Positions 24,670-29,645 of a DNA stretch of 29,645 bases are shown here, one piece after another. The position numbers and the translations under genes are program-made. The notes under the pieces are model-generated. The model had not been told where the DNA came from. It worked only from the letters and a program-made list of their open reading frames with translations, and did not search any database. Source of the stretch: a virus; the IMG/VR virus record IMGVR_UViG_3300010885_080910, positions 1 through 29,645 of that record; one strand, given 5' to 3'. How positions within the stretch are numbered: position 1 is the stretch's first letter; the number at the start of each line of letters is the position of its first letter.

Positions 24670-27078
24670 TTATGCATTTACATAAGCTTGTTGAAAAGAA
24701 ATTTCTTTTGGATCAACTATGACTGAATTAGATTTTATGGGTTTTCCAACTGAATAATCAGAAAAAATAGGAATTATATAATACAATATAGTGCCAAATT
24801 CTCCGTCTTCAAGATGATCATAGGCATCAGTTGAGAAAACGGTTGTCAAAAAATTTCTTTTTCCATTGGCTTCTTTTATTAATATAAAGTGATCATAATC
24901 AGAAGCGTCACCATACACCGACCAAGATAATCTAACTTTGTTTATTGATATCCTTTCAGCCGTCATGTCCGTGATAGTTGAAAGATCATTAAGCGAGCTG
25001 GCCGTATATGTGGCCGTAATTCCTATTGCTCCATGTTCAAAAGGTGATTTGCTTGATGATATATTCCCATCTGCGTCTAAAGAAAACAAAGTACCTGTTT
25101 TAATGGTTTTTGGATGTCTCCATACATATGGCCTATAAAAATATGTTTTATTTCTAATTTGCACCTGTTTAACATAGTCTCTTATCAAAGACACAGGGTC
25201 TCTCAATGAAACGATTACCTCATAAAGATAACTAGTGTTGCTGTCTAGGGGCGAAACAGAATTTATTTTTTGACTTTCATAATTGTCTATAAATTGATTG
25301 CCAGTGGTTGATGTGCTTTCCAGAGGTTCAACAAAACTTTCTCTTAGTCCTGTGGTTAAATTGACTCTATTGACTATATGAGTGATCAAACTATCAAATT
25401 TTTCTGTCAAATTTGACATTTCATTTTGAAATTCTCCATAAATGCCTTGTGTTTGCAAAAGTTTCTTTATTTTTGTGGTCTGATCAGTAGAGGCATCTGG
25501 CGTTAATGAACTCTGTATATCAAATTTAACTTCTATAGGATTTTCTATATTTTCATTTTTAGAAGTGTTTTGGTTTGATATTTTTGTAGAAATTCCAGAA
25601 TTTCTTGAGGAATTTATATACTCGAATATAGAACTTTTTGATTCTTTAATGGTTCCATTTTTGGTTCTATAAAAAACCTTATATTCATATATTGTGTCTT
25701 TGCTGACAGTATTATCAAAAACAATTATTGATTTTTTTGTCAAATATTGGTAATTCGAGATATCCAAATATGGAGAAAAATGTTTATCAAAAAATTGTCT
25801 TCTTGATATTTTAAAAGCAATGGCATATTCAGGCGGATTTACTAAATTTATAACGACTGAATTATCTCTGGTTTTGTGACTCGTAACAACTAGCCCCGTA
25901 GAATCAATATCAATTTTATTTCCAATTACTAAATTCTTAAATGTTGGATTTGAAACAGTGGAAATAGAATCTCCAATGATGCATCTATATATCTCTAAAT
26001 TAGTCGGTGGTTTTGTAATCAATTTAGAGACATTTTTATTAGATTGCAATAATCCAGAAAATGATTTTTGATATTGTGTAGTGTGCCCTGTATTGGTTAC
26101 TTCTTTTTTTAAAATTGAATAACTATCAAATCCTTCTTTTTGGGTAAAAGATAATCGACTTGATGACTGGTTAGAAGAATTAGAAAATAAAGGTTTAGTA
26201 TTTTTTACTAATTTTAAAAAATTGACATGTTTAATTAAATTAATATCTTGCCTAATAATTGACACAGGGTGTCCAGATCCAAATTTATATGTTTCAAATG
26301 CAATATCTAAATTAGAATTGGCTAAATTTTTTGGTATATCAATATACGTTGATATTGATATTTTATCTAAAAATGTTTTTTCTTTTTTGGCATAAAAATA
26401 AGCATTTTCTTTTGGCAAGGAATTTAATATGTCATTTAAATAATGATTTCTTAAATTTTTTATTTCTAATATATTTGAATTTTTGTATTCATCATAAATA
26501 ATGTCAGAAGGATCTATTAGATATTTGCTCAGCAACGTTAAATTGTAAATTTTTAAGGAATCTAAGCTAAGATTATTAAATTGCGGCATTAATTGCGGCA
26601 TTGCAGGTTGTTCATTAGATGAATATAGCACATCCACATATCCATATAATGATGTTACATTTTTTGCAATTTTGTTATTCGACAATTCTTCACGTACAGA
26701 AGGATAAACATATTGATTTAAATTAATGTATTGCGAAGCTATAATTGAATTTATAGAAGCCTTAAAGGCTTTGACCTTGTCAGAAAATCCATTTATTTCT
26801 TTGTCTAGGCTGTGTCTGCCTATTTTAGTAATGCTTTTTTTAGGAATATATGCTTGTCTAGAAGACAAGATTTTAGATCCATTTTTATCTAAAGTTACAT
26901 TTTTATTTGTTACGTTAATAACAATTTTTTCTAATTTATTTTTAACTATAGAGCTTTGTAATATGCTAAAAAATATTTCAAACGTATAAGACGATTCATT
27001 TTCTTCTATTAAATTTGCAAAATATTTAGGAACTTCAACAGAAGTATCAAATTTAATTGGAGCATAATATGAAATCAT
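24670..27078 (-). CDS. Large virion-type protein with two fibronectin-like regions
   Basis: 802 residues. Its ATG overlaps the previous stop (ATGA), so it is coupled to that gene. Fibronectin III-like strands appear at about residues 390-490 (NSVVINLVNPPEYAIAFKIS, YEYKVFYRTKNGTI) and again near 700-795 (AERISINKVRLSWSV, YDHFILIKEANG, ILYYIIPIFSDYSVGK). A short YFYRPYVWRHPKTIKTG segment precedes the last one. No catalytic residues recognised. It shares composition and domain type with the 610-residue protein downstream, so both may belong to the same virion sub-assembly. Unknown exact role. Confidence 0.84.
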   Translation of the reverse strand: MISYYAPIKFDTSVEVPKYFANLIEENESSYTFEIFFSILQSSIVKNKLEKIVINVTNKNVTLDKNGSKILSSRQAYIPKKSITKIGRHSLDKEINGFSDKVKAFKASINSIIASQYINLNQYVYPSVREELSNNKIAKNVTSLYGYVDVLYSSNEQPAMPQLMPQFNNLSLDSLKIYNLTLLSKYLIDPSDIIYDEYKNSNILEIKNLRNHYLNDILNSLPKENAYFYAKKEKTFLDKISISTYIDIPKNLANSNLDIAFETYKFGSGHPVSIIRQDINLIKHVNFLKLVKNTKPLFSNSSNQSSSRLSFTQKEGFDSYSILKKEVTNTGHTTQYQKSFSGLLQSNKNVSKLITKPPTNLEIYRCIIGDSISTVSNPTFKNLVIGNKIDIDSTGLVVTSHKTRDNSVVINLVNPPEYAIAFKISRRQFFDKHFSPYLDISNYQYLTKKSIIVFDNTVSKDTIYEYKVFYRTKNGTIKESKSSIFEYINSSRNSGISTKISNQNTSKNENIENPIEVKFDIQSSLTPDASTDQTTKIKKLLQTQGIYGEFQNEMSNLTEKFDSLITHIVNRVNLTTGLRESFVEPLESTSTTGNQFIDNYESQKINSVSPLDSNTSYLYEVIVSLRDPVSLIRDYVKQVQIRNKTYFYRPYVWRHPKTIKTGTLFSLDADGNISSSKSPFEHGAIGITATYTASSLNDLSTITDMTAERISINKVRLSWSVYGDASDYDHFILIKEANGKRNFLTTVFSTDAYDHLEDGEFGTILYYIIPIFSDYSVGKPIKSNSVIVDPKEISFQQAYVNA

Positions 27079-28130
27079 GATTCGCTACCACCAAAAACTA
27101 ATGTAAATAAATGCACAAAACAATCACTACCTGAATCATCGACAACAACTTTTCCTACAAAAAATATTTGATTCGTTGCAGATAATGGGTTATTAGAATT
27201 ATCTGCTGTTTTTCCATAGTCTATTACATCAAGTTTATTAACTTGACCATCTGTTATCTCAAAAAATTGAGCAACTATTTCATTGTCCAAAGAAGTAGGA
27301 TCAAAAATTATTGTTTTTGAATTATTTTCATATTTATTTAATTCATTTTTTATATCAGAAAAATTCAACTGATCAATTGGTCCCCATGCTCTATAATCTC
27401 CTAATACTAATCCATTGGAGATTAATGAATATACATCCAATAAATCAACATTTGGACCTGCTTTTTTTATGGGAGGCAAATATCTAAAATTAATTAAATT
27501 TCTTAATTTTTCATCATTAAATAAAGAATCTATGGTATTGACGTCTGTAGGAAATACCATTTGCAGATTCTCTTGTGTTGAATCGATAGAAAATTCTATT
27601 TCATTGCTGCTAACTGCAAAATTTTTATAATCAAAAAGACTATCGATTGATCCTAAAATTTGAAGATTATTAAAATTATCAATAGAAGAATTCAACAATC
27701 CTTCTATTTGAGAATTAAAATCATTTTGAAATAAAATATATTCTGAAAAATTATTGCCAACAGAGTTTGTAGAAAAATTCTGAATTCTGTTTAATAAAGT
27801 CCCATTTACAAAAGAAGTCCAAGAAACACTACTGGTAATGCTGCCAGTCAATGTTTCATGACCATAAGCACTATGTTGTCTAAATGGCACTAGTCTGCCC
27901 GAATCGTCGGCTGTAAAAATTATTTGATCAGATGGTGAATTAAATGATTCTAAATATATTTTAGATGTAGGATCAACATGTCCATTGTCCAAATCAACCT
28001 GATAAACAACATTTTTATCTGAAAAAGTTGCATATTTTACTTTAAATTTACCTGCAGCTAATTGTTGACGACCTTCAAATGTCAACATAGCATCAATAAT
28101 TCTAGATTTGTTGTCTAATATTCCACTCAT
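27075..28130 (-). CDS. Structural protein with the 'LDN...DA-LT-GR' N-terminal domain
   Basis: 351 residues from ATG 28130; a TTG at 28145 would add five. ATG is preferred because MSGILDNKSRIIDAMLTFEG then aligns with the start of the 250-residue protein at 18165-18917 (LDN, DA, LT, GR, FK all shared). No clear ribosome binding site precedes either start. The remaining 300 residues are Asn/Asp/Ser-rich, mixed, with no enzyme motif. It is the first gene of the AT-rich cassette and its stop overlaps the following ATG (ATGA). Virion role inferred; no named family recognised. Confidence 0.82.
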   Translation of the reverse strand: MSGILDNKSRIIDAMLTFEGRQQLAAGKFKVKYATFSDKNVVYQVDLDNGHVDPTSKIYLESFNSPSDQIIFTADDSGRLVPFRQHSAYGHETLTGSITSSVSWTSFVNGTLLNRIQNFSTNSVGNNFSEYILFQNDFNSQIEGLLNSSIDNFNNLQILGSIDSLFDYKNFAVSSNEIEFSIDSTQENLQMVFPTDVNTIDSLFNDEKLRNLINFRYLPPIKKAGPNVDLLDVYSLISNGLVLGDYRAWGPIDQLNFSDIKNELNKYENNSKTIIFDPTSLDNEIVAQFFEITDGQVNKLDVIDYGKTADNSNNPLSATNQIFFVGKVVVDDSGSDCFVHLFTLVFGGSES

Positions 28131-28177
28131 GTCGACACGTATCAAATATTCTATTACAAGATAACTCTACCAAAACT

Positions 28178-29566
28178 TTATAGAATTTGTGAAGCTAATG
28201 TAGCCAAGGCCGATCTCTCGCCCTTAATGAGATTGACATGACCTGCTATGCCATGCTCCTTAAATTTTTCTACGGCATACGTCAGACCATTGGTAAAGGT
28301 ATCGACATGGACATTATCAATCTGTTCTATGTCGCCAGTCAAAACAAGCTTCGTGCCGTCACCGACGCGAGTAATGATGGTCTTTAATTCATGCATTGAA
28401 AGATTCTGAGCCTCGTCTATGATGATATAGGCATTTGGAATGGAACGACCACGGATAAAAGTGATGGCTTCTATTTCTATCAGACCTTTTTCCTGCATGA
28501 GAGTCAAGTAGTATTCGTCTCCTAGTCTAGACTTCTCTGGATCACTACTGACGCGCTTCTTGTGGCCTTTCTTGCTACTCATCAAAAAGTTTATGTTATC
28601 CCTAATCGGAGATATCCAAGGCTCCATCTTTTCCTGCAGGGTGCCTGGAAGAAAGCCGATGTCTTTACCGACTGGCTGAACAGGGCGTGTAACAATGAGC
28701 TTTTCATACTTGGCATCAGAACCACCGATTCCTTTTAGTTGTTCCAGGGCGGCGGCTATGGCCAACAAAGTTTTTCCGGTGCCCGAAGGTCCGGTCAAAG
28801 TCAATAGCTTGACGTTATCATCGAATAATAAGTCAAGAGAAAATGTCTGCTCTTTGTTCCTAGGTTTCAGGCCAAAGGCTTGTTCTATCTTCGCTATGGG
28901 GACCAAGGGCTTGTCGACAGATAAGCACTTGGATAAAGCCGACTTTGTTGTCTTACCATCGGGCCCTACATTCTTTATGACAACTATCTGATTTGGATAA
29001 AGCGGAGTATCCTTGAGCTCATTTGAATCTAGTTGAAGCTGTCCTTCTGAATAGAAAACATCAACGCGTTCTTCAGGTATCTCTAGGACAGTGACACCAC
29101 GATAGAATTGGTCGACGTCACTTTTGACCCTCATCTTTAGATAGTCTTCGCACTTTACCCCCAAAGAATCACACTTTATTCGAACGTTGATGTCTTTGGA
29201 AACCAGTATGCACTCGGCCAAAGATTCTTTCATCTGTAGCATAAAGGCAATAATCATGTTATCGACCTTAGAAGCTTGGAGCTCCGGAGGTAACTTTTTG
29301 AAAGTATCCGTGCTGATAGATACCACTCTTAAATTGGAACCCGAATACAGAGAGACTCCTTCTATCAAGCTACCTGTTGAACGTAGGTCGTCTAGAGTAC
29401 GAGATATTTGTCTGGCGTTCTTTCCAACTTCATCTATTCGACTCTTATGATGGTCAAGTTCTTCGAGAACGGCCATCGGAATTATCAAGTCGTTGTCCTC
29501 AAAAGAGAATATAGAGTTTGGATCGCTGAGTAGTACGTTGGTGTCAAGGACGTAAGTTTTTTTCAT
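28178..29566 (-). CDS. phoH: PhoH-family ATPase fused to a PIN domain
   Basis: 462 residues with two domains. Residues 1-~145 are a PIN ribonuclease fold: VLDTNVLLSDP (Asp8), AVLEELDHHK (Glu35), SKVDNMIIA (Asp102), VSKDINVRI (Asp125). After a linker (about 155-235) comes the PhoH ATPase: Walker A GPSGTGKT (259-266), TRPVQPVGKDIGFLPG, and Walker B YIIIDEAQN (380-388). The PIN-PhoH arrangement is that of PhoH2, a proposed RNase and RNA helicase. PhoH genes are common in marine phages; the role in infection is not settled. ATG 29566; only weak AGAAG is seen upstream, with a sigma70-like promoter nearby. Confidence 0.93.
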   Translation of the reverse strand: MKKTYVLDTNVLLSDPNSIFSFEDNDLIIPMAVLEELDHHKSRIDEVGKNARQISRTLDDLRSTGSLIEGVSLYSGSNLRVVSISTDTFKKLPPELQASKVDNMIIAFMLQMKESLAECILVSKDINVRIKCDSLGVKCEDYLKMRVKSDVDQFYRGVTVLEIPEERVDVFYSEGQLQLDSNELKDTPLYPNQIVVIKNVGPDGKTTKSALSKCLSVDKPLVPIAKIEQAFGLKPRNKEQTFSLDLLFDDNVKLLTLTGPSGTGKTLLAIAAALEQLKGIGGSDAKYEKLIVTRPVQPVGKDIGFLPGTLQEKMEPWISPIRDNINFLMSSKKGHKKRVSSDPEKSRLGDEYYLTLMQEKGLIEIEAITFIRGRSIPNAYIIIDEAQNLSMHELKTIITRVGDGTKLVLTGDIEQIDNVHVDTFTNGLTYAVEKFKEHGIAGHVNLIKGERSALATLASQIL

Positions 29567-29583
29567 CTGTTCTTCTGTCTATT

Positions 29584-29612
29584 AATATAACTTTCTTAAA
29601 CAATTAAGTCAA
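29584..29612 (-). promoter_or_regulatory. Candidate sigma70-type promoter for phoH
   Basis: On the minus strand TTGACT (complement of 29607-29612) and TATATT (complement of 29584-29589) are separated by exactly 17 bases, each matching 5 of 6 bases of the E. coli consensus. Transcription would start about 29577, leaving a leader of only ~10 bases before the phoH ATG. The region is AT-rich, so chance is possible, but two good boxes at the ideal spacing next to a gene start are the best promoter signal in the window. Confidence 0.55.
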
Positions 29613-29645
29613 ATTTTAGTAAACTACTTGTAAGGACCAGCTGAA

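Larger units (their letters stand above)
14375..28130 (-). other. AT-rich structural-gene cassette
   Basis: The seven large genes here are clearly more AT-rich than the genes on either side. Counted samples: 20% G+C for the 60 bases from 26461 and 32% from 24301, against 58% from 2461 and 52% from 7021. The change falls at gene borders (after the gp4-like gene and before phoH). Codon choice (AAA, AAT, ATT, TTA) differs accordingly. Confidence 0.8.

Noticed and set aside
1-29645. CRISPR arrays, tRNAs, insertion sequences, attachment sites
   Set aside because: No regularly spaced repeats, cloverleaf-like segments, transposase motifs or terminal inverted repeats were found on reading both strands by eye.

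Overview
The window looks like a piece of a large tailed bacteriophage genome (myovirus-like, distantly related to the T4 supergroup). I read it as phage because the packaging ATPase/nuclease, portal, T4 gp21-type prohead protease, gp4-type head-completion nuclease, RuvC-like resolvase, Toprim primase and an SbcD/SbcC-type recombination nuclease lie together, all on the minus strand, packed with gaps of 0-80 bases and several ATGA stop/start overlaps. I see no tRNA, rRNA, CRISPR array or insertion sequence, and no gene-free stretch over 100 bases.

Transcription runs right to left. (1) Right edge, 28178-29566: a PIN-PhoH ATPase with a good sigma70-like promoter in front of it. (2) 14375-28130: seven large, AT-rich genes with no enzyme motifs. 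They look like virion (tail, baseplate or fibre) proteins, with fibronectin-like and LamG-like regions and two pairs of proteins sharing a terminal domain. (3) 8811-14366: nucleic-acid enzymes: PD-(D/E)XK nuclease, RuvC-like nuclease, primase, a fused Mre11/Rad50-type protein, and a small zinc-ribbon protein. (4) 1-8781: the packaging and capsid module: a small unknown gene, terminase large subunit, a small protein, the portal (interrupted by a 447-residue intein), a 289-residue conserved-looking protein, prohead protease, a beta-rich small protein, two small head-core candidates, and a gene cut by the left edge. The major capsid protein is expected beyond the left edge.

The genes fit one assembly line: protease, portal and small core proteins build and mature the prohead; terminase fills it; the gp4-like nuclease probably finishes the head; the AT-rich block supplies the tail-side structure; primase, RuvC-like and SbcCD-like proteins handle replication and recombination and process DNA for packaging.

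The most interesting points are: (a) a Ser1/Thr+1 intein in the portal gene whose HNH endonuclease carries three tandem HTH-like repeats; (b) three small head-region proteins sharing an N-terminal helix motif, two of which have a T4-protease-type LxE|G site at almost the same residue (22/23), suggesting a capsid-targeting propeptide system; (c) an SbcD-SbcC fusion in one chain with unusual zinc-hook and ABC-signature sequences; and (d) a sharply bounded AT-rich structural cassette with internal domain paralogy.
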